Source: Ictalurus punctatus (Eukaryota; Chordata; Actinopteri; Siluriformes; Ictaluridae). Taken from it: a stretch of DNA of 64,000 nucleotides. Each line of letters begins with the position of its first letter. Positions within the stretch are counted from its first letter, which is position 1. Position numbers and translations under genes: made by a program. The notes beneath the pieces are model-generated. The model did no database searches. It was not told the DNA's origin and worked only from the letters and a program-made list of their open reading frames with translations. The stretch spans positions 4,784,501 through 4,848,500 of the forward strand of contig NC_071284.1 of assembly GCF_001660625.3 (NCBI RefSeq). Reading direction: 5' to 3'. This document shows positions 46,812-58,114 of this stretch, in pieces.

Positions 46812-46813
46812 TA

Positions 46814-47558
46814 TGTCCAAACATTTAGCTAGTTAAGTGAATTTAATGCCGATTACAGGAAACAAAAGTCTCCTAACAAAGTTTCTAACGTAGCGCATCT
46901 TGATAACGTCATCGGCTAACGTTGCAGATCTGAGCTGTAGTGTTCTGTCCTGACCTTGCATGTAAAAGATATTATTCGTCTTTATTTTCCGTCACGCTAC
47001 CTGTGAGGTGAAGATGTTCTGGTACACTTTATTTTGCTCCCTTTCTCTAGGACACGATTGCTATAGTATTCGCAGGTCAGACGGTTTTATCTCGGTTTGC
47101 AGGACAGTCGCACGGCATTTTGATGCGTTTTTCGGTCGAGTTTCTTTGGTTTTCTTTTCGTTTGTCGTCCTCAGTCGTGTTCTGCTGCCGTTGCGTTGCG
47201 TGCGTTGTGCTTAATTGGCTGGATTGTGCGGCAGCCAGCGTAAGGAAACAAGTGACAAGTTTAGACGTGTCGCATTTAAATCCCTAAAATCCTCAACCGA
47301 AAAAGTCACACGCCAGCAAAAAGTCACAGGTCACAGCCGTACGCAAATAATAGAGCGTGCACGAAGGAACAGCTTAAACCTTGCAACGGCCATAGTCTTT
47401 TGTGTGTGTGGTAATTATTTTAAGAAATGGTAATTAGTTTAATTTAGCTTGGCGTGTAACTGGATATGCTAAACCAGTAGTTGCTATGATCAGTGCAGTG
47501 TTTGAACAGTAGTGAGTGCACAAGCTTCACTGCACACTTGTGTACTACAGTATACTAC
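46814..47558. other. Non-coding DNA
   Basis: No supported gene or repeat. Open frames at 47008-47214 and 47215-47433 lack recognisable motifs and splice context. Confidence 0.35.

Positions 47559-47601
<43 letters not shown>
47559..47601. repeat. (GT)n microsatellite
   Basis: GT units with one TTTG break, ending in a G-run. Confidence 0.95.
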
Positions 47602-47751
47602 TGGGGGCATCTCTTTGCTGACCGCTGGACTCTACAGGATGCCATCCAATTATTTCCTGTTCAGTTGCTCAGTAATCAAACTCTGCCTTCTGTGTACTGA
47701 AATCCGCATCCTTCCAGTATTTTACTCGTGTCTTGTTGTATTTTGTTCTCT

Positions 47752-47895
47752 CAATATAAGTCTTTTGTCATTTGTAAGCATGAGAAAGTATTATAAAAAA
47801 GTTTTAAAAGTTTAGGTCATGGTGGTATATGATGCGTTGTGGTATTGGATGCTAATAAAAAGATATTATGTGAGGTGCAAGACAGGGATACATGA
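47752..47895 (+). repeat. Local direct duplication, unit A
   Basis: 'gtcatttgtaagcatgagaa', 'gtttaggtcatggtggtata' and 'tggatgctaataaaaagata' are repeated at 48332-48475 in the same direction. The two units are about 580 bases apart. Confidence 0.85.
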
Positions 47896-47940
47896 GGGAG
47901 GAGTTTTTTGTGAATTGATGAATTGTCAGGACCAAAATGT

Positions 47941-48250
47941 AAAAAAAAAAAAAAAAAAAAAAAATAGAAACCATCACAGAAATTCCAATGGATTCCACTA
48001 AAATACCATTACAAACCATCAGCTGTTAACCATTAAAACCATTTCCAAATGGTTTCCATTACGTAGTAGGACGTATTAAGGACGTAGGTCCTTAATGGTA
48101 TCTACTAGACAAAACATGCCACCAATATAAGGCAACAAATTACCAGTAGAGACCTACAGTTCTCCGCAGAGACCTACCATTACAGGTTCCATTAAAACCA
48201 ATACAAATCCCATTAAACCGTTACAAATTCTATGGGGGTTTCTATTGTTT
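47941..48250. mobile_element. MITE of the 44574 family, copy 2
   Basis: 'agaaaccatcacagaaattc', 'aaaccatttccaaatggttt', 'attaaggacgtaggtcctta' and 'acaggttccattaaaaccaa' match copy 1. A 30-base piece with 'agagacctac' is duplicated near 48147 and 48169. An A-run opens the copy and TTTG units close it. Confidence 0.7.
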
Positions 48251-48331
48251 GTTTGTTTGTTTGTTTGTTTTTATTGTGTTTTTTTTTTTGTGTGTGTGGG
48301 GGGGTTCTAGCTTATATTTTCTCCAAATATA

Positions 48332-48475
48332 AGCCTTTGTCATTTGTAAGCATGAGAAAGAATTATAAAAAATAAAAAATAAAAAACCTTTTTAAAGTTT
48401 AGTTCATGGTGGTGTATGATGTGTTGTGGTACTGGATGCTAATAAAAAAGATATTATGTGGGAAGACAGGGATGT
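48332..48475 (+). repeat. Local direct duplication, unit B
   Basis: Second copy of 47752-47895. It differs by an A/T-rich insertion ('aaaaataaaaaataaaaa') and a few substitutions. Confidence 0.85.
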
Positions 48476-48708
48476 CCTGAGAATATCCTCAGTAAGTAAA
48501 ACCAGTAAAAACAGAGGGAACGTACCTAGTTAGTACCTGCATGATAGTCCAATAAAAAACAAAAAAAAATTCAAAATCAAAACTAAAACCATTTTTTGTG
48601 CTTACTGAGGTAAAGGTTAGGGTTAGATTTAAGATTAGGAATAGAAACTTGTTATTACATATAACTAGTTACATATGTGCATTCCTATGTCCTGAAATGT
48701 CACAGAAA

Positions 48709-48736
<28 letters not shown>
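48476..48736. repeat. Teleost repeat with 'aaaggttagggttag', then (GT)n
   Basis: 'tgaggtaaaggttagggtta' and 'tcctgaaatgtcacag' suggest the same family as 26150-26412. A (GT)n follows at 48709-48736. Confidence 0.4.
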
Positions 48737-48739
<3 letters not shown>

Positions 48740-49572
48740 ACTGAAATCTCGTCTCCTTTTCTTTTATCTTCGTTATTCGGTCTCATCTCACACTGGTTCA
48801 CTTTACCCACTGGAATCGACGCTGACAGGTAGAAGTAAGAGCAGCATAGGAAGCATCAGCTAATGAGTTTTTTTTTTTTTCCCCTGCCGCACTGCACAAA
48901 CAAAAGTGATGTGGTACCAGAGCCTCTGCCTAATTGTGAAGAGGAATTGCGTTGAGTATTTATTTATTTATTTATTCCCCTCCCCACATTGCATAACACT
49001 TCATGCCGTACGGTACGATTACAGAATCTTTTTGTATTGAGACGTAAATGTGCATTAATACGCACATTCACTTATGTAAATAATTTATATTAAATATGTC
49101 AAATATGGGGGAAAAAAATTATAATTAAAAGTGTTCATTTGACAAAAATACAGCATTTTACAGTACTAGGTGTTGATCATCTCCTGATCATCTCGAAGTG
49201 CAGCCACTCTGATTATTCTCAGCAGATCTGATTATTAGCATTTAATATACACCCCTTTTACTGTTTAAAGCTGACCGCAATATATGAAATAATGTATATA
49301 ATAGCACCAGACGCACTTTTGTTCAGACACGAGGAGGCCGAATGAGCAGGAAAGACGTCTTTTTCTAAATGCTCCACCTTTCATTAATTTATTTATTTAT
49401 TTTTAATCTTGATAGATATCTACCACTAGGGACATTTTATAAAAAATAAATATAAATAATAAAAACAGACAAAATGTGTATATTTTGCTCGCTTAGAACG
49501 GAAGGATTTGAAAACGACAAACTTATTCACTTACTTTCTATTCCAACCTTCGTGTGTGTGTGTGTGAGTGTA
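48737..49572. other. Non-coding DNA
   Basis: (TTTA)n near 48957-48976 and 49389-49403, a (GT)n at 49553-49566. No supported gene. Confidence 0.4.
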
Positions 49573-50939
49573 CAGGCAGGTCCATAAGTATTTGGACAGC
49601 GACGTAATTTTCCTGTTTTAGCCTCTGTACACCACCGCAGTGGATTTGAAATGAAGAGGGGATTAATGTGTAGATTTTCAGCCTCAATTCGAGGGGGTTT
49701 TACGAAAAATATCGCGTCAACCGTTTAGGAATTACAGCCATTTATTTTTCATAGTCCCTCTATTTTCACAGGCACAAAAGTAGTTGCACAGTTGACTGAT
49801 GAGCAGTTTCATGTCTAGGCGCGGCCTGTTTCCTTGTTATTTCCATGAAAATTTAAGGAGATTAAAGGTCTGGAGTTGAATCTGCATTTGGTAGCTGATC
49901 ATGGGAACTCTCAATATGCAGTCCAAAGAGGTGACGATGTAAGTCAAAGAAACCATCTTTAGGCTGAAAAGAGATAGCAGAGATACCAGAGTCAGAGAGT
50001 AGAAACTTTTTAGGAGTGGCCACATCAACAATTTGGTACATTCTTAAAATGAAGGAATGCACTGGCGAACTCAGCAAGACCAAACGGCCTGGAAGACCAC
50101 GGAAGACAGCTGAAGTGGATGATCGCAGAATTCTTCCCTTGTTGAAGAAGAACATGGAAAGGATGTAGGCATATCATTGTCAAAGTCTACAATCAAGAGA
50201 CACCTTCATGAATGTAAATACAGACCATTTGCCTCGAGATGCAAACCACTGGTAGCACTCAAGAACAGAAAAGCCAGATTAGACTTATTAAAAAAAAAAA
50301 CTCTAACCAGCCTGACCAGTTCTGATGCAAGATTAACTTGTACCAGATTGATGGGAAGATTAGAGTATGGAGAAGTAAACGAAGGGCTCATGATCGAAAG
50401 CTTACCACATCATCTGTCAAACATGGTGGAGGAAGTGTTATGGCATGGGTCAAATGCTGCAAAACTGACAAGACGGTGATTGACAGTACAGATGGATAAT
50501 GACCCGAAACATAACGCAAAAGCGACCCGAGAGCTTCTTAAGGCGAATAAATTAAATGCTCTTAAATGTCCGATGACGTCAACGCGATTGAACATGATTT
50601 TCACATCCTGAAGACAAAACCGAAAGCAGAAAGACCCGCAAACGAGCAGCAACTGAAGGCGGCTACAGTAGAGGCCTGGCAAAGCATTCCAAGGGACGAA
50701 ACTCAGCATTTGCATGGGTTCCACTCTTCAGACAGTCAGTGACTGGAAAGGATTTGCATCCGAGTATTAAAACTAATCCTAATATTTGATTGTAAGTTTG
50801 TCCGACTTGTTAAACCCTTTTGAATTAAAGCTGAACGCCTACACTTCAATTAAAGCTTGATGGCTTCATTTCAAATCCACTGTGGTGGTGCAAAAGTATG
50901 AAAAAACGGTCGCTGTCCAAATACTTATGGGCTTCACTG
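49573..50939 (+). mobile_element. Full-length but dead Tc1-type transposon
   Basis: Long terminal inverted repeats of roughly 100-130 bases. The left carries 'ccataagtatttggacagcg' and 'ccgcagtggatttgaaatga'. The right carries the complements near 50914-50935 and 50868-50885. TA precedes the left end; TG (decayed TA) follows the right. Transposase relics in order: a first helix-turn-helix piece, GRPRKT (50091), STIKRHLHECKYRP (about 50186), and the second-Asp motif MDNDPKHNAKA (about 50492). A degraded glutamate-end motif (AIEHDFHILK) follows near 50583. At least four frameshifts or stops separate them. Confidence 0.9.
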
Positions 50940-52109
50940 TGTGTGTGTGTATATATATGTACACACCAGTATATTGTAAAACAAATCTATTTTCTAGAAT
51001 CTCTATTCTAACAAATAACAAATAGTAGCTGTGAACAATCCATCATACTTTTATTCTCCTGTCTCTATTATTCTCTCGCTATTCACACCTCACTTGTGGC
51101 TGCGAGGTTGTATCGCATTTCCACCACGTTTTAAAACCTAACCCCGGTTCTCTGGCAGGATCTGAGTCCTGTCTTGCGGAGTGATTTGGGATTTGTCTAT
51201 CTGCTCTATCGGTGTGATGGGGCAGGAGGGTGAAACTCATTACTCTGCTGCCTTGTTTTTTCCCCCGTTTACTTTCTTTTCCTCCTGCTGCAGACAGTCA
51301 GTGTTATGACCTCCCGCTATAGTTCTGTGATGGAGCGAAAATTTCTCATTCTGTCTCCTTTTTTTTTTTTTTTTGCTTTGTCTCTCTGTTTCCATGTAAA
51401 GGGAGGTAACAATATGACTGGATCGCTCTCTCGTCCTGGCATTCAGCCACGCTCTTCCTGTTAGGGGACGCGAATGCTGTAATTGTCTTTTTTTATCAGA
51501 TGACTGAGCAGCTCGACATCACCCTGCTAAAATTAGCAGCTGACTGTAGGTACTCAAACCTCAACTGAGTGTGAAGCAGCTTTCGCAGATTTCTCCCCAA
51601 GCTGCCGGCTTTTAAAGATTATTTCAAGATCACACTGCTGTCTTTTTAAAGATTATTACTCGTCACACCCTATGAGACCATCCCAATAAAAATTGGAAAA
51701 TTGGCCGAATTCTAGAACGGACTATGCGACGACGTGTGCTCGTCATGTCGGATTATACGATGAAGCTCCTCTAACAATAGACGGTTATTATGTCCTGTTC
51801 ACATCATCTGTTAGCGAGATCAGGGCTTGTGCAGAAACCAGGCTCGCATAAGCAGAAACATTCTTCAGCGTGAGCTTGAGGTAATAAGGATATAGTAAGG
51901 GTTCATTTCTGTTTGTAGTTTCCAGGGCTATCGGTGGCTTTTATACAAACATTGTCACGCAGCAAACAGTTTTTAATCAGAAATTTCTGACAAGGCCAGA
52001 ACTTGAATCGTGGCATTCTTGGCATTTTTTTTTTTTCTACGTTCTGTCAGTTGAGCTTTACAATGCTCTACAATACAATACAATACAAACCATCACACAG
52101 TTCCATTGT
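50940..52109. other. Non-coding DNA
   Basis: A short (GT)n(TA)n right after the Tc1 end, a T-run at 51357-51374. No supported exon. Confidence 0.4.
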
Positions 52110-52240
52110 TGTCCATGGTTTCCAAGGTAAGACCAGGACTCACTGCAGCAGATGGCAGATTATCCAAGCAAGTGGACAAATTACCCACACTCCCCTGTGT
52201 GCTGGGCTAGAGTGAAGACCAAATGCCCAGGCACCAGAAT
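52110..52240 (+). repeat. Direct repeat flanking polypyrimidine tract, unit A
   Basis: 'tgtccatggtttccaaggta' through 'caaatgcccaggcaccagaa' recurs at 52811-52938 in the same direction with about a dozen differences. Confidence 0.9.
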
Positions 52241-52250
52241 GTACCTGGAT

Positions 52251-52809
52251 CCTTTCATTTCCCTTTCCCCTTTCCTTTTCTATTTACCTTTCCTTTCACC
52301 TTTTCCTTTCCTTTCCCCTTTCCTTTCCTTTTCCATTTACCTTTCCTTTCCCCTTTCCTTTCCTTTCCTTCCCTTTCCCCTTTTCCTTTCCTTTCCTTTC
52401 CTTATCTTACCCCTTTCCTTTTCTTTCCTTTCCTTCCCTTACCCCTTTACGTTTCTTTCCTTACCCCTTTTCTTTTTCCTTTCCTTTTCTTTCTTTTCTC
52501 CCCTTTCCCCATTCCTTTCCTTTCTCCTTTTTTCTTTTCTTTTTCCTTTTCGCTTTCCTTTTATTTCCTTTCCCCTTCCTTTCCTTTCCGGTTTTCCTTT
52601 CCCCTTCCTTTCCCTTTGCCGTTTTCCTTTCCTTTCCTCTCCTTTCCTTTCCCCTTCCTCTCCTTTCCGTTTTCCCCTTCCCCTTCCTTTCCTTTTCCCT
52701 CCCTTTCCTCTCCTTTCCCTTACCCTTTCCTTTCTGTTCCCTTTTTCCATTTCCTTTCCTTCATTTTCCCCTTTTTTCCTTTTGCCTTCCCTTTCCCCGT
52801 TTCCTTTCC
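52251..52809. repeat. CCTTT-type polypyrimidine tract, 0.56 kb
   Basis: Almost pure T and C in units such as CCTTTCCTTT and CCCCTTTCC, with rare A or G. Long mirror-like segments make it a strong candidate for intramolecular triplex (H-DNA). Phe/Pro/Ser/Leu frames here are artefacts. Confidence 0.95.
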
Positions 52810-52810
52810 T

Positions 52811-52938
52811 TGTCCATGGTTTCCAACATAAGACCACGACTCACTGCAGCAGATAGCAGATTATCCAACCAAGTGGACAAATTACCCACACTCCCCGTGG
52901 GTTAGAGTGAAGGCGGCTAAATGCCCAGGCACCAGAAT
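52811..52938 (+). repeat. Direct repeat flanking polypyrimidine tract, unit B
   Basis: Second copy of 52110-52240 ('tgtccatggtttccaacata' to 'aaatgcccaggcaccagaat'). Confidence 0.9.
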
Positions 52939-53687
52939 CTGAGCCAGTGGAGAAACTGACAGCTACATTTTTTTTTCCCTTTTCTTGCTCTCAAATCAGT
53001 TCCAGAAACTTCTTATGTGACCAAAATTAGTTCTGTTATTGCCAAAACAAAATGCATTACATTAGAAATACAATTCATGCATTGAGTAAGGAATAAAACA
53101 CTTTTGGGGTGTTGTTGTAGGAACATAATCAACAACAGTGTAGCGTGGTGTACCTCGAGTTACTGTTACTACGTCAAAGTTGATTATTTTTCTATAACCG
53201 CACAACTAGACAAGCTATCTAGAAAGCTAGTTCAGTGTTAAATTTAGGATCTATAACCCTATTAGCTAAGTAACACTTGTTAGCAAGCTACATATCTTGC
53301 CTGTCAGATTGCGTTCCATCATGGATGTACAATCTTCTCTGCAAAGGGACAGTGAGGCTGCAGGCTTTTTTTCCAGTCACACAGTATCACATGATTCTAC
53401 TTGTTTAATCAATTGGACTCAGTCATCAGACGCCTGATGGTGTATCAGGTGTGTTTCGGCTTGGAATTAAACCATGCAGCTACACCAGCTGATAACCAGA
53501 CGGGCTTGGGTTGTACAGCCCTGAAGAGATTTAGTCATCTCCGGATCTTATTCCAGTAGATTATATGTAGCTAAATAAGTACGGAAAGGAATTTATGAAT
53601 CTGTGTGCTTAGTCCTTTTAACCTCACAATTTCCCAGCTATAGGACTATATGACTTTTACTGCTTGAACAATCATGTGACACAAACT
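52939..53687. other. Non-coding DNA
   Basis: 53370-53530 has phrases of a common fish repeat ('gcaggctttttttcc', 'tgtatcaggtgtgtttcggc'), assignment weak. No exon. Confidence 0.35.
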
Positions 53688-54166
53688 CTTCTCTTCCTCC
53701 TTTCTCATTCCTTTCTTTTTCACCTTTCTCCGTTTCCCTTCTGTTTTTTTTTTTATTTCCTTACGCTTCCTTTCTTTTCCCCTTTTGTTTTTCCTTTCCC
53801 CTTTTTCCTTTCCTTTCCATTTCCCCCTTTCCATTCCCCTTCCCTTTCCTCTATTCATTTCCTTCCTTTCCTTTAATTTCCCCCTTTTCTTTTCCTTTTC
53901 CCTTTCCTCTATTCCTTTTCCTTTCCTTCCCTTTTCCACTGTTTCCTTTTCCATTCCTTTCTTTTCCTTTCCTCACCTCCCCTTCTCTTTCCTCTCCTTT
54001 CCTTTCGTTTCCCCCTTTTCCCGTTCCTTTACCTTGTCCCCTTTCCCTTCTTTTCCCCTTTTTCCTTTTTTTCCCTTCTTCCCCCCCCCCTTTCCTTTCC
54101 TTTTTCCGTTTTCCCTTTCCTTCCCCCTTTTTCTTCTATTTCCCTTTCCTTTTCCTTTCCTTTTTT
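53688..54166. repeat. CCTTT-type polypyrimidine tract, 0.48 kb
   Basis: Same composition and units as 52251-52809 but without the flanking direct repeat. Ends at 'ttttttggagacaaag'. Confidence 0.95.
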
Positions 54167-54545
54167 GGAGACAAAGTATGTATCGTTTAGTAAATTAGAC
54201 CTATGAATCAGCAGTGAAGCTAAAGTGATAAAACACAGAATTTCTTTTCATATATCTTTTACTTTTTACATTTAAAATATTAAGAGCTAGGATCATCACC
54301 TGCCAGATATGCATGTATTAACACTGAGCCACTGTGTTATCCCTTTGGCTATAATTGATTGTAACCATTCATAAATGTGTCAATACAATCTTATTCAAAA
54401 TATGAATAACACACACTTTAAAGATTATATCTACAGATATAATAAGATTATATCTAAATTAAAAGGAAAACCCAGTGGCTCTGTTATACGAGTTGAAATG
54501 AATGAAACATCTCTCTCTTGATGGGAGTGGTCTCATGCAGGATGA
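54167..54545. other. AT-rich non-coding DNA
   Basis: Nothing recognised. Confidence 0.4.
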
Positions 54546-54569
54546 CCCCCCCCCCCCCCCCCCCCCCCC
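54546..54569. repeat. Poly-C run of 24
   Basis: Uninterrupted C homopolymer directly beside transposase-derived sequence. Confidence 0.95.
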
Positions 54570-54890
54570 ATCTACAGGGTACGCTGACCCACTGAATGGT
54601 TCGATGAGGATGGAAATACTACCCATACTCACCAGATCTCAACCCAGTTGAATATTTCTGGAAGATTTTGGAGCTCCACCATCTCACTTGGAGCTCCACT
54701 ACTCTCCACCATCAGCATCACAACACCAAATGAGGAAATATATATCGGAAGAATGGTGTGCATCGCTCTAGTACAGTTATAGACCGACTTTTAGAATCGA
54801 TGCCAAGATTCATTGACGCGGTTCTGGCGGTTTATATTGGCCCAACACCTTACAAACACATTTTATATTGTGTGTGTGTTTCCCCTTAAT
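54570..54890 (+). pseudogene. Tc1/mariner-type transposase C-terminal remnant
   Basis: Reads LNPVEYFWKILEL near 54636, which resembles the LNPIEHLW motif holding the catalytic Glu of Tc1-type transposases. In another frame ESMPRFIDAVLAVYIGPTPY lies near 54800, resembling the C-terminal helix before the stop. 'ttggagctccac' occurs twice (about 54668 and 54688), a small local duplication. Frames are broken. Confidence 0.6.
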
Positions 54891-56439
54891 TGTGTCACTC
54901 GCCCGTACCAAATATGCTAGTTTTTATCTGTAGTACTCAGTAACTTACTTCATAAAAAATAAAAGCTCTGATTTCTGAAATACATGCGTGAACCAGTTAC
55001 AAAAAAACACCCATAAAAATGTGCATCTACAGTAAAACTAAGACAACCTATAATTTCATTTATAAACTTCAACTGTTATAAACTAAACTGGGCTTCACAC
55101 AGTCAAAATGTTGGTCAAAGTCATTGCCAATGTGATAAAATTGGTTAGTTTTGCGCTCATAAGATTCATAACTCATTGAGACATTGTGGGTTTCGCTTTC
55201 CTTTCTCCTAGTCCATTTTATTTTTATTTTTATGTTTTCTGCCCACACCATAATTTCTTGGAAGTGCCTCGCTGTGCTCGTACATGTCCTCTCAGGAGCA
55301 GAGGCAGGATCATTCAGTCTTGCTCGTTTTCCATCATGGCTGACGGCAGAGCCGACCTGATGGTGATGAATGGGCTCTTTAGGAGACTCGGCAGCGCCAA
55401 ACCAATCAAAAGCTTTTCTTTCTAATTGAGTTGCACTTTTTGCATTTCACTGACTGATGCCGTATCGTTGTGTCTGTGCTGTAGAGGGAGAGATTTCAGT
55501 GTGTTGCTCAAATACACCGTGAATGCTTAACGAAGGTTATTAACGGGGAAGGTGTATTGAGAAAGACAGCAGTCTCCATGCTGCAGCTTTGGAAATGAAA
55601 ACCTTCACAAAGCAGATTACAGACCGGTCCGGTTCTCTGTTTTCTTTGGTCTGATCTTGAATCTTTTCCCAAATATATTTCCACTCGCATTTCTCCGGGT
55701 ATTTTTTTTTCTTCTTCTTCTTTGAAAAGGTCAACCATCTCTCAAAGGTGAGTAGTTTTGTTTTGCAAGCGTCTTTGTGTCTGTAGGAATTTGGAGAACG
55801 ATGAGAGAAAATGTCACAGCTTGAAGGCCGTCATAACAAAACAAGCAGACGCTGGAAAGCACATCGTATCACAGAGTGTTTGTGTGTTTACACCACAGAA
55901 TCCTTGTTCTACATTTCTCCCTCTTGGGCATTTACGCGCTGGAAACAAAAAAAAAAAGACTGCCGAGGACTAAACAAACCCCAGGACTGTTTGGCGAATC
56001 CCTCATCGTGATTTTTCTCTTTTGAAAAAAGCTTAAACAATGTGCTGGTTATTGATTTGTAGAAAAGTAAGTGAGGAGGAATGAGTGTGTCCTGGAGGAA
56101 GAGGAATATCACACAGACAGGGAGTTCTGCACCAGAGAGCATCCGCTTCCTGACCGGAATCCTGCTACTTCCTGTGTCTCAACAAGTATTTTAATATTCA
56201 GGTGTATTCAAATATTTATCCTATATTATTCTCCAGCCACACACAGAACAAACATTCCCAGTAGCACTATACTTCAAAAACTTTTATTTGTTACATTTTT
56301 ATTTGTTTGGTTTTGCATTTTTTTTTTTTTTAGCTGTAGTAATATGTTGTCTCTGATATTCAACAAGGCAACCCAGGAGTCATATGAAAATATTCTCATT
56401 TACATTTTGTATTTTTCAAAACAAAAAAAAAAAATGTCA
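54891..56439. other. Non-coding DNA
   Basis: T-run/CTT tract at about 55699-55722 and an A-run at 55950-55960. No exon with recognised motifs. Confidence 0.4.
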
Positions 56440-56539
56440 TATCACGGCACTGTTGAATTCTCGAATCTGATTGGTCAGAAGGTATTGCTTCATTCATCAA
56501 CAGCAGCTCTGAGAGTAATGCCGACTGTAATTCCAATAT
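56440..56539 (-). repeat. Family X repeat, copy 6, first part (inverted)
   Basis: 'gttgaattctcgaatctgat' and 'tggtcagaaggtattgcttc' are the complement of the family X right end ('ttctgaccaatcagaaacga'). Interrupted at 56540 by a MITE. Confidence 0.7.
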
Positions 56540-56928
56540 CAGTCCCTCCAGGATTCCGTGATTTTGCGATCACAGAAATGAACGTAAAATAAAGCAAAAC
56601 GCCGCAGTATTCGGAGGAGCTCGGCACTGTTCAAAAATTAGCGCAGATTTTGACCGAGACGCGTCATGTGACATCATCAGGGCGCACATTCAGCCAAAGC
56701 CCTCATCGATTCACGTGCGTCAAACATCAGTACAGCTATAAGGTCTCATTTACCAACAAACATCGCTGCGAAAGACTACGCAGAACAATTTCGTGCGATT
56801 AAATTTCACAAATTCAAGTAGTTTTTTTTCCCGCCAAAAAGGGCACAAAAAATTCCCACGTTTTTGGCTGCAACAATCACAAAAAAAAACAAGAAAAAAA
56901 AAACAACAGGGAAATCCTGTACGGACTG
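56540..56928 (+). mobile_element. MITE 'gattttgcgatcacaga', copy 2, with clean target duplication
   Basis: Ends CAGTCCCTCCAGGATT and, at the right, AATCCTGTACGGACTG are inverted repeats. CAATAT occurs directly on both sides (56534-56539 and 56929-56934), a 6-base target duplication. Aligns with 25641-26047 throughout. No coding sequence. Confidence 0.85.
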
Positions 56929-57410
56929 CAATATCAACACGCTCATTCTAATACAGTTTCTGTTTGTTCATGTTTCTATAGTAACAACTAATTCACAGGG
57001 ACTTGTATGGTGGTTGGATACAGATTTTAAAAAACGTTCTGTTTTATCAAAGAGAAATGTATAGGCACCGATCCGGTAAAGTTTTCTCTAAGGACCTGTT
57101 TGTTTAACAATTCTGGATGCTGGTTTTTTAAGCTTTCCACAACCGGAAAGCCTTCAGGACAGAGGTCTTTCTCGGTAACGTGTAACAACTGTTGCATTTT
57201 GTTGACCTAAGGAGAGAAAAAAAAACGTGGCTGGTGAGATCAGTAACAGGTACTAGCCTGTTTCTCGGATTTCCCAACACGTTAAACGCAGCAACGAACG
57301 GACAAAAGTATGATCTGGTGTCCTTCACTAAATCAGAAAATGTAATCGTTGGTAAATCGGTGTCATGTACAGTAAGAGGAATAAAACACTTTGAGATGTG
57401 ACCACTTCGA
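56929..57410 (-). repeat. Family X repeat, copy 6, second part (inverted)
   Basis: 'gctcattctaatac', 'gtttctatagtaacaactaa' and 'cacagggacttgtatggtgg' complement the left part of copies 4 and 5, so family X continues after the MITE. The tail 'ggaataaaacactttgagat' near 57390 probably still belongs to it. Confidence 0.65.
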
Positions 57411-58072
57411 GGCTTCATTATATGTAAAATAGTACTGTCTGTGTTTTATTAAATTGGATGATTAATCAGAGTCTGAAACCTCTGAGCTTCCGTTATCCAT
57501 TATGTTATAAAATATTCACCTCAGCTCTGTGTTACTGGAAGTGTCGGTTAAGGAAACTGGAGGTAATTACACGGGCTTTTGAGGAATGCGTGTCATAAGT
57601 TGAGGTAGGTGCTATGGGCACCTACCCCTCTGGTGCGCATGTCTGCATTAAGTATTGCATGTCTGTCTGTGTGATACATAAGCACTTACGTCGCTTTTAA
57701 AAACTCTGCGATATTACTTCCTCAGCTGTTATTTATAGAACCGGTTCGAGCAACCACCTCACTTCAGGCCGTATAAAACGATGCAGGAATTTCTCCATTA
57801 CGTGCCGCCCCATCCATAAAAATAAAAACGGGCATTTGCAAATCGTAGCAACTCTTAAACCCCCACGACGTGGACGCATTATTACGTTAATGTAATTGGC
57901 AAGCCTTGCATTGATGCTTTTAACATCGTTCTATTTTTCTTCTCGATCTCCTGGGCCATCATTCTTAATAAAGACCCAACCATGCTCGGGTTAAACCATC
58001 AGTCCTTGCCCGATCCGACCGCAGAAAATAAGAAAAGTTGCCGCCTGCCATCGTCGTACCCTCTCCATTACG
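57411..58072. other. Non-coding DNA with a perfect hairpin
   Basis: GGTAGGTGC-TATGG-GCACCTACC at 57604-57626 is a 9-bp perfect stem with a 5-base loop. Repeat-free balanced DNA at 57860-58020. No exon. Confidence 0.4.
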
Positions 58073-58075
58073 TTT

Positions 58076-58113
<38 letters not shown>
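58073..58113. repeat. (TTTA)n microsatellite
   Basis: About ten TTTA units. Confidence 0.95.

Positions 58114-58114
<1 letters not shown>

Noticed and set aside
47008..47433. Two adjacent open frames of about 70 codons
   Set aside because: No motif, no splice context and typical length for chance frames.
49862..50724. Minus-strand frames of 97-104 codons in the Tc1 element
   Set aside because: Antisense shadows of the degraded transposase.
52152..54198. Phe/Pro/Ser/Leu frames of up to 234 codons and Lys/Glu/Arg frames on the minus strand
   Set aside because: Polypyrimidine tracts; no motifs, starts or conservation expected.
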